Shown piece by piece: positions 53,784 to 63,952 of a stretch of DNA of 64,000 bases. The translations under genes were made by a program, and so were the position numbers. Numbering within the stretch: position 1 is the stretch's first letter; every line of letters begins with the position of its first letter. This stretch comes from an uncultured Spirochaetaceae bacterium (GTDB lineage Bacteria; Spirochaetota; Spirochaetia; Sphaerochaetales; Sphaerochaetaceae). The stretch spans positions 124,001-188,000 of the forward strand of contig CALXMP010000001.1 in NCBI GenBank assembly GCA_944389505.1, written 5' to 3'. The notes beneath the pieces were generated by a model. It searched no databases and was not told the DNA's origin. It saw only the letters and a list, made by a program, of their open reading frames with translations.

Positions 53784-55360
53784 TAACCTATAGCGATCTT
53801 GGAAAGCTCAGCAGTTTTTCCGCGCTCAAGAATGAGAGGACTGTTTCAGTAAAGAACGTGCTTACCGCTGAGCGTGTGAAGAGCTCCTCGATAACACTCG
53901 GAGGCGGACTTAAATACAACTGGGCAGCAATGCCTGTGAATGACTGCATAATCGATAAGCTCCAGGCACTCTCTGATGAAGCCCAGCTTATCGACAAATA
54001 CAAGGAAATACTCTCCGGAGTCATGATGAACACCGGAGAGAAGAGGCTTGTTCTGCACCACCTGACAAGAGGAAATGTGCTTGGCGCATCAATAACAGCA
54101 GATGATGAGGACAAGGACCAGTTCTATAAGGATGTCCTTGCATCGATAAAGGATTTCTCAGACAAGGTAAGAAGCGGCGAGATAAAAGGATCGACAGGAA
54201 AGCCCTTCACAACGGTCTGCCAGATCGGAATCGGCGGCTCCGACCTTGGTCCGAGAGCGCTCTATCTTGCTCTGAAAGGATGGGCTGAAGGTACTGGCGT
54301 AAAGACGCTTGAAGGACGTTTCATATCGAACGTAGATCCCGATGATGCTGCATCCGTCATCTCCGATCTCGATCCAGAGACAACGCTGTTCATACTTGTT
54401 TCAAAGAGCGGAACAACGCAGGAGACACTCACGAACAGGGATCTTGTGCTAAAGACGCTGAGCTCCTTGGGAATCAAGGGCTATGAGCCTGCAAAGCACA
54501 TGGTTGCCGTGACATCAAAGACATCTCCGCTCGCAAAGGATGCATCGATGCTCGCATCGTTCTTCATCGATGATTACATCGGAGGAAGATACTCATCGAC
54601 CTCTGCTGTCGGCGGCGTTGTCCTTTCGCTTACATTCGGATTCAGCACCTTCAGGAGCCTCCTTGCAGGAGCTCATGAGGAGGATGTTCTCTCAACTCAG
54701 AAGGATATCAGGAAGAACGGTGCACTGATGGATGCCCTCATCGGTTTCTATCTCAGGAATGTCCTTGGCTATCCTTCAACAGCTATCCTTCCATACTCGC
54801 AGGCGCTGTCACGCTTCCCTGCCCATCTCCAGCAGCTGGATATGGAATCCAACGGAAAGCATGTGAACAGATTCGGAGAGAAGGTGGACTACCCTACAGG
54901 CCCTGTGATCTTCGGTGAGCCGGGAACAAATGGCCAGCATTCATTCTACCAGCTGCTGCATCAGGGTTCGGATATAATCCCCCTCCAGTTCATCGGATTC
55001 AGGGAATGCCAGTACGGCAAGGATATCGAGACAGCAGGATCAATGAGCCAGACAAAGCTCAATGCGAACCTTGCAGCACAGATTGCCGCATTTGCCCGTG
55101 GAAAGGAAGACAGCAACCCGAACAAGGAGTTCGATGGCAACAGGCCGTCTTCGCTGATCTATGGCGATAAACTTACACCGGAGGCTCTCGGAGCTCTCCT
55201 CGCCCACTATGAGAATAAAGTGATGTTCCAGGGCTTCATCTGGAATCTCAACTCATTCGACCAGGAAGGCGTACAGCTCGGCAAAGTGCTTGCGAAGAAG
55301 GTCCTTGCAGGCTGTGAAGGCGATGAGCTTCTCAAAGCCTATGCAGATCTATTGATCTGA
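53780..55360 (+). CDS. pgi: Glucose-6-phosphate isomerase
   Basis: Interconverts glucose-6-P and fructose-6-P. The 526-residue protein has GIGGSDLGPRALYLAL (about 155-170), SKSGTTQET, and GEPGTNGQHSFYQLLHQG (about 375-392) with the catalytic Glu region, plus the C-terminal Lys in FDQEGVQLGK. The TGATAA overlap with argR couples their translation, an unexpected pairing of an amino-acid repressor with a glycolytic enzyme. Confidence 0.97.
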   Translation: MITYSDLGKLSSFSALKNERTVSVKNVLTAERVKSSSITLGGGLKYNWAAMPVNDCIIDKLQALSDEAQLIDKYKEILSGVMMNTGEKRLVLHHLTRGNVLGASITADDEDKDQFYKDVLASIKDFSDKVRSGEIKGSTGKPFTTVCQIGIGGSDLGPRALYLALKGWAEGTGVKTLEGRFISNVDPDDAASVISDLDPETTLFILVSKSGTTQETLTNRDLVLKTLSSLGIKGYEPAKHMVAVTSKTSPLAKDASMLASFFIDDYIGGRYSSTSAVGGVVLSLTFGFSTFRSLLAGAHEEDVLSTQKDIRKNGALMDALIGFYLRNVLGYPSTAILPYSQALSRFPAHLQQLDMESNGKHVNRFGEKVDYPTGPVIFGEPGTNGQHSFYQLLHQGSDIIPLQFIGFRECQYGKDIETAGSMSQTKLNANLAAQIAAFARGKEDSNPNKEFDGNRPSSLIYGDKLTPEALGALLAHYENKVMFQGFIWNLNSFDQEGVQLGKVLAKKVLAGCEGDELLKAYADLLI

Positions 55361-55383
55361 AAACAGAACAGCAGACATTATAT

Positions 55384-55416
55384 AGAGAGGCCGTTCAACG
55401 CGGCCTCTCTTGCTTA
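55384..55416. terminator. Bidirectional terminator between pgi and abfA
   Basis: AGAGAGGCCG (55384-55393) and CGGCCTCTCT (55401-55410) form a perfect 10-bp stem, with TTGCTT on the plus side and T-rich text on the minus side. It separates two convergent genes. Confidence 0.85.
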
Positions 55417-55432
55417 ATCTTTCAATAGAGAA

Positions 55433-56929
<1,497 letters not shown>

Positions 56930-57083
56930 TTATATCCGTATATATCCTGACAATAAAAATCATAATGGATGCACCATATGATACACCCATCCTGATTAGT
57001 CCAGATTCACTGCTAGCCGTCGCTAGTAGCCGGCTCGCAAAGGAGTTGCTTCTGCACGAATCTTTTGTACATTTCTTTTGTAT

Positions 57084-58016
57084 TCATGCTCCAAATATAT
57101 GCCTGATCTTTGCCTCGATAGCTGTGAAAGTCAGTCCATAAGCATCAAGAAGCTCATCATAGTTCTTGGCGCTCGTACCGAACTTGTCATCCACAGCAAC
57201 CATGCCGATAGGTATGCGCTCTTCTGAAAGAGCTTCTGCGATTGCCGAGCCAAGTCCACAGTACTTGTTATGCTCCTCTGCAGTCACAACAGCCTTCATC
57301 CCCTGGATGTTCGCCTTAAGCGCCTCTGCATCAAGCGGCTTTATCGTGGAGACATTGACAACACGGCAGCTGATGCCCTGCTTCTCGAGATTCTCAGCAG
57401 CTTCCAGACTCTTCGATACCATAACGCCTGTTGCGAATATGACAGCATCCTTTCCATCCCTGAGCCTGTCCATCTTTCCGATATGATACTCAGCATCGGG
57501 GTCGGTAAGCACAGGAAGGTCATTGCGGTTGATCCTAATATAGACAGGGCCATTGCACTTTATGGCCTCATCCATCATCTTCCTTGTCTCAACTGCATCG
57601 ACAGGCGATAGTACAGTCATATTCGGAAGCACTCTCATGAGCGCTATGTCATCAATACTCTGATGTGTCTTACCATCTCCGAAATCAGAGAGCCCTGCGG
57701 ATGAGCCGCAGATGACGACCGGAAGGTTCGGAATCGCAACGGATGACATGATCTGATCATACGGACGGCCTGTAGCAAATACAGCGAATGTGCTCAGGAA
57801 CGGACGCTTGCCGGTAAGAGCAAGACCCGCTGCGGTAGAGACCATATCCTGCTCCGCAATGCCCATCTGGAAATATCTCTCAGGGAACTCATTGCCGAAC
57901 ATTATGCTCATGGTGGATTTGCCGAGATCTGCCTCAAGCGCTACTACCCTCTTATCCTCTTTTCCGAGCTTTACGAGGCTTTCCCCGTATGCTTTCCTAA
58001 GGCTTTCCTTATTCAT
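57084..58016 (-). CDS. Transketolase, C-terminal subunit
   Basis: Second half of a split transketolase that moves two-carbon units between sugar phosphates. The 310-residue protein has the pyrimidine-binding domain with the catalytic Glu in MGIAEQDMVSTAAGLAL (about 52-68) and the C-terminal domain with TAEEHNKYCGLGSAI. It overlaps the N-terminal subunit gene by 8 nt. Confidence 0.93.
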   Translation of the reverse strand: MNKESLRKAYGESLVKLGKEDKRVVALEADLGKSTMSIMFGNEFPERYFQMGIAEQDMVSTAAGLALTGKRPFLSTFAVFATGRPYDQIMSSVAIPNLPVVICGSSAGLSDFGDGKTHQSIDDIALMRVLPNMTVLSPVDAVETRKMMDEAIKCNGPVYIRINRNDLPVLTDPDAEYHIGKMDRLRDGKDAVIFATGVMVSKSLEAAENLEKQGISCRVVNVSTIKPLDAEALKANIQGMKAVVTAEEHNKYCGLGSAIAEALSEERIPIGMVAVDDKFGTSAKNYDELLDAYGLTFTAIEAKIRHIFGA

Positions 58017-58860
58017 TGCAATCCTCCTCGAGCATCTTATTCACAATACGCTTGCATTCCTCATACTGCTCCTCATTGAGAGCTGCATTATGGAAAGCAG
58101 CATTTCCTTCAGCGAACGGGAATCCCTTGCCTTTTATCGTACTTGCTATTATCGCAGTCGGTACGCCTTTGACAGATTCGGCTTTATCAAGGGCATTGAT
58201 GATCGAGGCATAATCATGGCCATCGATCTCGATTACATTCCAGCCGAAGATCCTGAACCTGCCAGCGATATCATTGATCGGGAACACATCGCCCGTAGGA
58301 CCAGTGGCCTGTACCTTATTGTAATCCACGATAACGCAGAGATTATCCAGAGAGTAATTGACAGAAGTCATCATAGCTTCCCAGATCTGGCCTTCAGCAA
58401 GCTCACCATCACCGCAGACGCAGTACACTCTTGCAGGTGAATTATCTAGTCTGAGAGCCATAGCCATGCCATTGCAGATGCTCAGCCCCTGGCCAAGAGA
58501 TCCTGTTACAGCCTCGATTCCCGGTGTCTTATCGATATCAGGATGGCCCTGCAGGACACTGCCGAGAGTCTTGACTTTCGCAAGCTCTTCCCTCGGGAAG
58601 AAGCCAAGTTCAACAAGCGCTGCATACTGAGCAAGAACAGCATGCCCCTTGCTGAATACGAGCCTGTCCCTGTCCGGATTCTTCAGGTTCGCAGGATCGA
58701 TTCCCTTCATATGGTCAAAATAAAGTACGGAAAGCACATCAGCGATGGATGAGCTTCCGCCCAAATGTCCGACCTTCCCCGGGGGAATCATCTCAATGAT
58801 ATTAGCTCTGATCTTTGCTCCCATCTTCTTCAGATATGGGATTTTCCCATTATTTCCCAT
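58009..58860 (-). CDS. Transketolase, N-terminal subunit
   Basis: First half of the split enzyme, 283 residues, binding thiamine diphosphate: GHLGGSSSIADVLSVLYF, and the GDGELAEGQIWEAMMTS ... NKVQ motif (about 152-183) for ThDP and its metal. The final residues overlap the partner gene. Upstream lies a divergent GntR gene with shared operators, so this pair is likely under its control. Confidence 0.93.
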   Translation of the reverse strand: MGNNGKIPYLKKMGAKIRANIIEMIPPGKVGHLGGSSSIADVLSVLYFDHMKGIDPANLKNPDRDRLVFSKGHAVLAQYAALVELGFFPREELAKVKTLGSVLQGHPDIDKTPGIEAVTGSLGQGLSICNGMAMALRLDNSPARVYCVCGDGELAEGQIWEAMMTSVNYSLDNLCVIVDYNKVQATGPTGDVFPINDIAGRFRIFGWNVIEIDGHDYASIINALDKAESVKGVPTAIIASTIKGKGFPFAEGNAAFHNAALNEEQYEECKRIVNKMLEEDCNE

Positions 58861-59014
58861 TCTAACCTCCTACGCACCCCTTCAGTTATTCCTGAAGAAT
58901 CTTCCATCAATATTATCCGCAAGATCTCTGGAAGGCTCTGCTATATAATTCAGGCAAACCTGTTCTCTGAAAAGAATTCCCGTCCTTTATATGCGGTACG
59001 GAAATCTATTTCAG

Positions 59015-59031
59015 AAGTTATAATACAATTA
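59015..59031. promoter_or_regulatory. GntR-type operator, copy 1
   Basis: AAGTTATAATACAATTA differs by two bases from the palindromic copy at 59135-59151. It lies on the transketolase side of the divergent region and likely serves that promoter. Confidence 0.6.
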
Positions 59032-59074
59032 CCTTCCAAAAATCTTTATTTGTATTATATATTACATCATATTG

Positions 59075-59090
59075 CAGCTTTGGAAAGCTG
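59075..59090. repeat. Perfect palindrome in divergent region
   Basis: CAGCTTTGGAAAGCTG, two 8-nt self-complementary halves, lies midway between the two AAGTT-type operators. It could bind a second regulator or form a weak hairpin. Confidence 0.5.
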
Positions 59091-59115
59091 TAAAGTAAAA
59101 CTTTTTAGATTATCC

Positions 59116-59151
59116 TTGTGGATATTTCCAATAGAAGTTATAATACAACTT
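59116..59151 (+). promoter_or_regulatory. Promoter/operator for leaderless GntR mRNA
   Basis: TTGTGG (59116-59121), 17 nt, TATAAT (59139-59144). The operator AAGTT-ATAATAC-AACTT (59135-59151) covers the -10 box and ends on the base before the start codon, so transcription should begin at or next to the ATG (59152). Confidence 0.7.
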
Positions 59152-59835
59152 ATGAAAATGAAATCAGCTCTGACAGATAATGTATACAACAGCATCAAAA
59201 AGGAGATAACTGACGGAAAATGGGAAGTAGGAAATAGAATCCCCTCTGAGAAATCCCTTTGCGGGATATTCTCTGTAAGCCGGACAACTATCAGAGCAGC
59301 TCTGCAGAGGCTGGAAGCCCAGGGGTATATCAGAACAGAACAAGGCTCAGGGACTTATGTGGAATCAGCCAGAACGGCATCAAGCATTGCAAATACTATG
59401 GAAAAATGCGATCTCCATACCATATTGGAATACAGGCTTGTCATAGAAAAAGGGATTATCGGTCTCACTGCGAAGAGAATAACAGCAGAGGAAATCCAGA
59501 AGCTTAAGGATAACTACAATGATATGAAGAATGCTGTAGGTAACAATAAGGAGTTCAGCAGGCTCGACTACAGATTCCACTCCCTCTTAGCGGAATTCTC
59601 CGGCAATGAAATACTCATCAGGACAAGCCAAACCATTGAACAGATACTTGAAAAAGCTCTTGATACGATAGTTGCTATATTAGGCTGCGGACTCGGCTTA
59701 AAATACCATAAAGAGATAATCGAGGCCCTGGAGAAAAGGGACGTTGGAAAATGTGAGAAACTGATGGAAGGTCACATTCAGGAAACTATCGATGGAATCA
59801 GAATGCTCAAAGGCGAGGCTGTGATAGATATTTAA
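59152..59835 (+). CDS. GntR-family (FCD type) transcriptional regulator
   Basis: A 227-residue regulator beginning MKMKSALTDNVYNSIKKEIT. Winged HTH with PSEKSLCGIFSVSRTTIRAA and GYIRTEQGSGTYV, then an FCD helical domain (about 80-220) with metal-site Asp/His in SRLDYRFHSLLAEFSGNE. No ribosome-binding site exists before this ATG. A longer reading frame upstream to 58765 has no coding character. It probably controls the divergent transketolase genes and itself. Confidence 0.9.
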   Translation: MKMKSALTDNVYNSIKKEITDGKWEVGNRIPSEKSLCGIFSVSRTTIRAALQRLEAQGYIRTEQGSGTYVESARTASSIANTMEKCDLHTILEYRLVIEKGIIGLTAKRITAEEIQKLKDNYNDMKNAVGNNKEFSRLDYRFHSLLAEFSGNEILIRTSQTIEQILEKALDTIVAILGCGLGLKYHKEIIEALEKRDVGKCEKLMEGHIQETIDGIRMLKGEAVIDI

Positions 59836-59846
59836 AGCGGAAAGCC

Positions 59847-59872
59847 CGGGGAATGATCCCCGGACAGGTACA
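59847..59872 (+). terminator. Putative terminator after GntR gene
   Basis: CCGGGGA and TCCCCGG pair over ATGA, giving a very GC-rich short hairpin just after the stop codon, but no T tract follows (ACAGGTACAAG), so it may be a stabiliser instead. Confidence 0.4.
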
Positions 59873-60022
59873 AGATTAACGTACGATGGGAAGTTATGGT
59901 CTACTCTATGGCGGCCTCCTTAATGTGTATTTGATATATATACGCGCTAAGTTCCCTTCTCTGCCAATCCGCGGATGAAAAATCATTGAAAATTTCTTTG
60001 AGGTGCGGGCGGAGGGGCCATG

Positions 60023-60051
60023 TTGTCCTCTTTTCCTCCTCTTAATATAAT
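60023..60051 (+). promoter_or_regulatory. proS promoter
   Basis: TTGTCC (60023-60028), exactly 17 nt, TATAAT (60046-60051). The mRNA leader is only about 20 nt, so there is no room for a T-box. Confidence 0.75.
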
Positions 60052-60077
60052 GACCGGGAAGGAGAATTGATTCAGCC

Positions 60078-61835
60078 ATGAGAATGTCCAGAATGTTTTC
60101 AAGAACTCTCAGGGAGGCACCGAACGGAGCCGATACCAAAGGATATGAGTATCTACTGAGAGCAGGATATATAAGGCAGATGGGAGCGGGAATATTCTCC
60201 CTGCTTCCACTGGGATTCAAAGCTACCCAGAAGATAGAGAACATCATCCGCGAGGAGATGAACGCAATCGGCGGCGAAGAGATGCAGATGCCGGTGGTCA
60301 ATCCTGCCGATATCTGGAAGGAGACTGGAAGGTACTACTCTATCGACAAGGAGATGGGCAGATTCTCTGACAGGAACAACAGAGATATGGTCCTTGCGAT
60401 GACACATGAGGAAGCTGTCACGGATATCGCAAGGGGTGAGATCGATTCCTACAAGCGCCTCCCGCTTCTGGTATACCAGCTGCAGACAAAGTGGAGGGAT
60501 GACCCAAGGCCCAGAGCAGGTCTCATCAGGGTTAGGGAATTCACCATGCTTGATTCCTACTCCTTCGACAGGGATGCTGAAGGACTTGATAAGATCTACC
60601 GCGATCATTACAGAGCATATTTCAGGATCTTCTCCCGCTGCGGACTGCCTTCAATCGCTGTCGGCGCTGATTCCGGCATGATGGGCGGTAAGGTTTCCCA
60701 TGAATACATGTATCTCTCACCTATCGGCGAGGATACGATCATACTTTGCGACAAGTGCGGATACACAGCTAACAGGCAGATTGCAAAGTTCGGCAAGGAA
60801 TATCTTGAAGAGGAAATGAAGCCTATCGAGAAGGTTGCAACCCCAGAGGCAAAGACCATCGAGGCTCTGGCTGAATATCTGAAGATTGATTCAAGGAAGA
60901 CTGCGAAATGCGTATTCATGGTCGGAACATTCATCAATGACAAGAATGGCGAGGAAGAGGAGAAGCTCATCGTAGCCCTTGTCCGCGGTGACTATGAGGT
61001 TGAGGAATCCAAGCTTTCAAATGCTGCAAGGGCAAATTCAATCAGACCTGCGCACGAGGAGGAGATCATGGCATGCGGAATGGTTCCAGGCTATGCTTCC
61101 CCAATCGGTGCAAAGGGAAATTTCATCTGCATCGTAGATGACAGCGTTGCAAAGTCCAATAACCTTGTTGCCGGAGCAAACGACGCTGGCTACCACTACC
61201 TCAACACGAATTTCGGCCGTGATTATACAGGCACCGTTGCAGATATCGCATCGGCACGCGATGGTATGAAATGCCCTGTATGCGGAGCTCCTCTGAGAGC
61301 ATCAAAGGGCGTTGAGATCGGCAATATCTTCCAGCTCGGAACAAGATACTCGAGCGCAATGAACTGCACATACCAGGATGAGAGTGGAAAGCAGATCCCT
61401 GTCGTGATGGGTTCCTATGGAATCGGAGTGGGAAGGCTTCTTGCATGTCTTGCAGAGGAATACAACGATGAAGGAGGGCTCAAGCTCCCTGTATCGGTAG
61501 CACCATACCAGGTACACCTCGTATCGCTTGTAAAGGATACAGCTATTGCTGACAGCATCTACAATGATCTGATAGCAAAGGGCATCGAGGTCCTCTATGA
61601 CGACAGGAAGGAATCTGCCGGTGTCAAATTCGCTGATGCTGACCTCATCGGAATTCCTCTCCGCATAACACTTGGCAACAGAAGCCTCAAGGAAGGAAAG
61701 GTAGAGGTAAGAATCCGTGCAACCGGAGAGACAACAACCTACCTCCTCTCTGATATCGCGGAGGAAATCAAGGCCGAGATTGCGAAAGAACAGGCAAAGA
61801 TAGACAAAGGAATAGTCGAGAAGGAACTCGACTGA
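60078..61835 (+). CDS. proS: Prolyl-tRNA synthetase (bacterial type)
   Basis: Charges tRNA-Pro. The 585-residue protein has class II motif 1 (GFKATQKIENIIREEMNAIG), motif 2 (TKWRDDPRPRAGLIRVREFTM is read as two parts around residue 145), the editing insertion (about 225-385) between motifs 2 and 3, motif 3 (GSYGIGVGRLLACLAE) and the C-terminal anticodon-binding domain. MRMSRMFSRTL is the typical start; AAGGAG lies about 13 nt upstream. Confidence 0.97.
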   Translation: MRMSRMFSRTLREAPNGADTKGYEYLLRAGYIRQMGAGIFSLLPLGFKATQKIENIIREEMNAIGGEEMQMPVVNPADIWKETGRYYSIDKEMGRFSDRNNRDMVLAMTHEEAVTDIARGEIDSYKRLPLLVYQLQTKWRDDPRPRAGLIRVREFTMLDSYSFDRDAEGLDKIYRDHYRAYFRIFSRCGLPSIAVGADSGMMGGKVSHEYMYLSPIGEDTIILCDKCGYTANRQIAKFGKEYLEEEMKPIEKVATPEAKTIEALAEYLKIDSRKTAKCVFMVGTFINDKNGEEEEKLIVALVRGDYEVEESKLSNAARANSIRPAHEEEIMACGMVPGYASPIGAKGNFICIVDDSVAKSNNLVAGANDAGYHYLNTNFGRDYTGTVADIASARDGMKCPVCGAPLRASKGVEIGNIFQLGTRYSSAMNCTYQDESGKQIPVVMGSYGIGVGRLLACLAEEYNDEGGLKLPVSVAPYQVHLVSLVKDTAIADSIYNDLIAKGIEVLYDDRKESAGVKFADADLIGIPLRITLGNRSLKEGKVEVRIRATGETTTYLLSDIAEEIKAEIAKEQAKIDKGIVEKELD

Positions 61836-61852
61836 GTCTTATGCATGACTGC

Positions 61853-61878
61853 AAGGCTGCCTATAACCGGGCAGCCTT
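61853..61878. terminator. Terminator between proS and aldo/keto reductase
   Basis: AAGGCTGCC (61853-61861) and GGCAGCCTT (61870-61878) form a 9-bp stem, followed by ATTCATT on the plus strand. Serves two convergent genes. Confidence 0.7.
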
Positions 61879-61884
61879 ATTCAT

Positions 61885-63027
61885 TCAGGCAAAAACGCTT
61901 TCTGCCTGTTTCATTCTCTCGCTGACATGTACTCCGAACGGGCATCTTCTTTCACAGCCCCTGCATGACGTACAGTCCGCACCGTTAGCCGAAAGACTCT
62001 TATAATGGGCACGTACTGTAGCAGGGACCTCGTCATGCATCAAAGCAAGATCAAGCAGCTTGTTCACCATCGCGATATCTATCCCCGCAGGGCATGGAGC
62101 ACAGTGCCCGCAGTATGTGCACTGGCCGGAATATGCATGCGCAGGAGCTCCTGCAAGTACCGTTGCATAGTCCTTCTCCTCCTCGGAGGCTGTCTCATAG
62201 GCGACCGCCGCATCAACATGCCCGATGGAATCAAATCCAGTCAGAACACTGGCGACAGCAGGCCGTGTAAGCGCATAATGGATGCACTGTACAGGAGTCA
62301 GGGCTACTCCGAAAGGTGAAGTCTTAGCATCGAGCAGTCTTCCTCCAGCATAGCCCTTCATCACGGTGATTCCTACCCCATTCTGCTCGCAGATGCGATA
62401 CAGCTCTGCTCTCTCCGGGGTTATGCCGCCTGCATTGGCGTAATATTCATCCTTGAAGTAATCATTGAGATCCTCAGAGGCTGGAAGCATATCAAAAGCA
62501 GGATTCACAGAGAACAGTATCATCTCAATCTTGCCGCTCTCCGCAGCAAGTTTGGCAACTTCAGGATTATGGGTACTCATGCCGATATGCCTTATGATTC
62601 CTTTCTCTTTAAGGGATAAAGCAAAGGCATAGAATTCTCCATCCATCAGCGCATGGAACTCTTTTGTCTCATCGACGAAATGGATCATGCCAAGATCTAT
62701 GTAATCTGTATTGAATCTGTTCAGAAGATCCTGGAATGCAGCCCGCACTATCCCGAGATTCCGTGATTTGACATACTGTCCATTCTGCCAGGTAGAACCA
62801 AGATGGCCCTGTATGATCCAGTGCTCCCTGTTGCCTTTTATGGCTTTCCCTATATTCGATCTCACCTCTGGATTGGACATCCAGCAGTCGAGGATATTTA
62901 TGCCTTTATCCGCGCAGTAATGGACAATCTCACAGACCTCCTCTGTATTATGCCTTTCAAGCCATTCGGCGCCCAGTCCGATCTCGCTTACTTCCAACCC
63001 TGTCTTTCCAAGAGCTCTGTAATTCAT
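61885..63027 (-). CDS. Aldo/keto reductase with C-terminal 4Fe-4S domain
   Basis: An NAD(P)H-type barrel enzyme fused to a ferredoxin-like end. MNYRALGKTGLEVSEIGLG starts the barrel. The usual catalytic Tyr position carries other residues (NILDCWMSNPEVRSNIGKA), so activity may differ from classical reductases. The C-terminus has CTYCGHCAPCPAGIDI (about 303-318) and CTSCRGCERRCPFGV (about 353-367), enough for one or two 4Fe-4S clusters. Length 380. Substrate unknown; such fusions are common in anaerobes. Confidence 0.88.
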   Translation of the reverse strand: MNYRALGKTGLEVSEIGLGAEWLERHNTEEVCEIVHYCADKGINILDCWMSNPEVRSNIGKAIKGNREHWIIQGHLGSTWQNGQYVKSRNLGIVRAAFQDLLNRFNTDYIDLGMIHFVDETKEFHALMDGEFYAFALSLKEKGIIRHIGMSTHNPEVAKLAAESGKIEMILFSVNPAFDMLPASEDLNDYFKDEYYANAGGITPERAELYRICEQNGVGITVMKGYAGGRLLDAKTSPFGVALTPVQCIHYALTRPAVASVLTGFDSIGHVDAAVAYETASEEEKDYATVLAGAPAHAYSGQCTYCGHCAPCPAGIDIAMVNKLLDLALMHDEVPATVRAHYKSLSANGADCTSCRGCERRCPFGVHVSERMKQAESVFA

Positions 63028-63106
63028 CCAGCATCCTCCATAGATGATGATTATACAGCTGTAATCGTAATCCGTGGTATCATTAAGAAAATTCCAAGGA
63101 GTACAG

Positions 63107-63553
63107 ATGATCTACGACAAACTTGAAAGAATCGGATTGTATTATTCTGCAATACCACATCTCGAAGAACTTGCAGAAGAACTGAAATCAATCGATCTCA
63201 GCACCATAGAGGCAGGAACATACTATACGAAGAAAAGTGGCATAAAATACATGGTTCAGGAGTATTCCACAGCCATGTCTAAGCAGCCGGAGGTCCATGC
63301 CGAATACATGGATGTCCAGATAGTGCTTGATGGCAATGAGAGATTCCAGGCTTTCCGTGCCATAGATAGTCTTCCTGATTCATTCAGCAAAGCTGATGAC
63401 ATTGGCTTTTTTGATATCGAAGATGGCGTAGACTTCCCTCTCAGGAAGAATACATTCATCATTGTTTTCCCATATGAACCCCATACACCAGGACTCAGCC
63501 TTGGGAATCAGGAGAATATAAGGAAGATAGTGGCGAAGATACCATTCAACTAA
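63107..63553 (+). CDS. YhcH/YjgK/YiaL family protein (sugar anomerase-like)
   Basis: A cupin-fold protein of 148 residues. E. coli members include NanQ (YhcH), which speeds anomer exchange of sialic acid, and others linked to sugar pathways. GTYYTKKSGIKYMVQEYST, HAEYMDVQIVLDGNE and the HTPGLS end (metal-binding His/Glu residues) fit the family. The ATG at 63107 has AAGGAG 6 nt upstream. No sugar-acid genes lie directly beside it. It ends next to a convergent antitoxin gene. Confidence 0.87.
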   Translation: MIYDKLERIGLYYSAIPHLEELAEELKSIDLSTIEAGTYYTKKSGIKYMVQEYSTAMSKQPEVHAEYMDVQIVLDGNERFQAFRAIDSLPDSFSKADDIGFFDIEDGVDFPLRKNTFIIVFPYEPHTPGLSLGNQENIRKIVAKIPFN

Positions 63554-63847
63554 TCAATCGGATTCTGCAGATATCCCTTCAGCGCATAATCCAGAGAGCA
63601 GAGTATCATAAGAGTGCTGCAGATTAAGCCAGTAACCAATACTGGTTCCAAGCGTATTTGACAGCTTTGCTGCTATATCAATTGACAGCTTCTGTTTTCC
63701 ACCAATGATTCCATCAAGTTCATTTGGGGGAATATCAAGCATCAGTGCAAAATCGCAAGGACGCAGTTCTTTCTCCTCCAGAATCTCGTTGATGTAATAT
63801 CCAGGATGAAATGCTATCTTATCACCACATTCAATATAATTGCTCAT
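63554..63847 (-). CDS. higA: HigA/VapI-type antitoxin or regulator (unpaired)
   Basis: A 97-residue XRE helix-turn-helix protein: HPGYYINEILEEKELRPCDFA, then IPPNELDGIIGGKQKLSID and LSNTLGTSIGYWLNLQHSYD, the HigA signature. The ATG at 63847 has GGAGG 8 nt upstream. In normal loci higB lies directly upstream; here the 105 nt to the next gene hold no toxin frame, so it may be an orphan. Confidence 0.85.
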   Translation of the reverse strand: MSNYIECGDKIAFHPGYYINEILEEKELRPCDFALMLDIPPNELDGIIGGKQKLSIDIAAKLSNTLGTSIGYWLNLQHSYDTLLSGLCAEGISAESD

Positions 63848-63930
63848 GATATCCACCTCCACGGATTAGATCATAATATTATTATATTCTATGTTTCTAT
63901 CATTTTCTATTATTTTCTGCAATCATATTG

Positions 63931-63936
63931 TATAAT
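63931..63936 (+). promoter_or_regulatory. -10 box of edge gene
   Basis: TATAAT about 17 nt before the ATG at 63953. A good -35 is not visible (TATTAT at 63908-63913). The leader is short and AT-rich. Confidence 0.45.
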
Positions 63937-63952
63937 ATAGCAGGAGAAGATA

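Noticed and set aside
57000-57060. Terminator after the transketolase genes
   Set aside because: AGCCG/CGGCT is only a 5-bp stem with no T tract; not convincing.
58765-59151. N-terminal extension of the GntR regulator
   Set aside because: The extra residues resemble translated intergenic sequence, and the HTH domain begins normally at the ATG 59152.
59873-60077. Possible T-box riboswitch before proS
   Set aside because: The promoter lies only about 20 nt before the gene and no AGGGTGG-type T-box sequence or specifier stem is visible.
60153-60608. 151-codon frame antisense to proS
   Set aside because: Shadow of a strongly coding gene, with no start signal.
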